Source of the DNA: Protula sp. h YS-2021
Lineage: Eukaryota > Annelida > Polychaeta > Sabellida > Serpulidae
Length of the DNA stretch: 64,000 nt
Direction of reading: 5' to 3'
Assembly: GCA_949752745.1 (NCBI GenBank)
Contig: OX457031.1
Coordinates: forward strand, 20,828,199-20,892,198
How positions within the stretch are numbered: position 1 is the first letter of the stretch; every line of letters begins with the position of its first letter. The position numbers and the translations under genes are program-made. This document shows, piece by piece, positions 62,341 to 64,000 of this stretch. The notes beneath the pieces are model-generated. The model was given only the letters and a program-made list of their open reading frames with translations, searched no databases and was not told the DNA's origin.

Positions 62341-64000
<1,660 letters not shown>

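Overview
This is an AT-rich piece of an animal (metazoan) genome. It has spliced exons with GT..AG borders, long introns, many microsatellites and minisatellites, and decayed transposons of eukaryotic type (tyrosine-recombinase retrotransposon, non-LTR LINE, Tc1/mariner, MITE-like foldbacks). Nothing looks bacterial: there are no operons and no long open frames. The mix of elements and the GTCAAGGTCA-type interspersed repeats suggest a marine invertebrate, possibly a mollusc or other lophotrochozoan. That is an inference, and the sequence does not prove it.

The clearest gene is on the + strand from 47262 to 62340. Ten exons, whose splice phases all agree, encode a signal peptide and a complete natriuretic-peptide-receptor-like ligand-binding ectodomain of about 468 residues. 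It ends at a juxtamembrane WPGG...CGW motif. The transmembrane, kinase-homology and cyclase parts would lie beyond the right edge. The most unusual feature of the window is an array of 80-bp repeats (about 57690-58196) in front of exon 4. Its monomer is a copy of the exon 4 splice acceptor plus the first ~47 coding bases, so five decoy acceptors precede the real one.

A second gene lies on the - strand between 23478 and 19744. It has three phase-consistent exons, the last carrying the stop codon, and encodes the C-terminal ~297 residues of a protein I do not recognise (a helical charged region, then a Ser-rich tail). A 600-bp foldback element with CCAGCAAAC ends sits in an intron of this gene. 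A second copy, in the opposite orientation, sits in intron 2 of the receptor gene.

Layout: 1-4430 has no gene, with a 17-bp degenerate satellite at 2700-3350. 4430-9730 holds two broken DIRS/Ngaro-like retroelements, head to head (gag-RT-recombinase remnant on -, RNase H-tyrosine recombinase on +). 9.7-17.8 kb is dispersed short repeats. 17.8-19.4 kb holds a LINE reverse-transcriptase fragment, a 26-bp minisatellite and an internally deleted Tc1 element with perfect terminal repeats. 19.7-23.5 kb is the - strand gene. 24.6-25.25 kb is a second deleted Tc1. 25-47 kb is a gene-poor repeat landscape (foldbacks, AGGTCA-rich repeats, a 30-bp minisatellite, trinucleotide runs, a purine tract). 47.2-62.3 kb is the receptor gene, and 62.3-64 kb is its next intron with a large composite microsatellite.

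All exon limits were read by eye from splice consensus and phase, with no transcript evidence. Family assignments rest on motif recognition.
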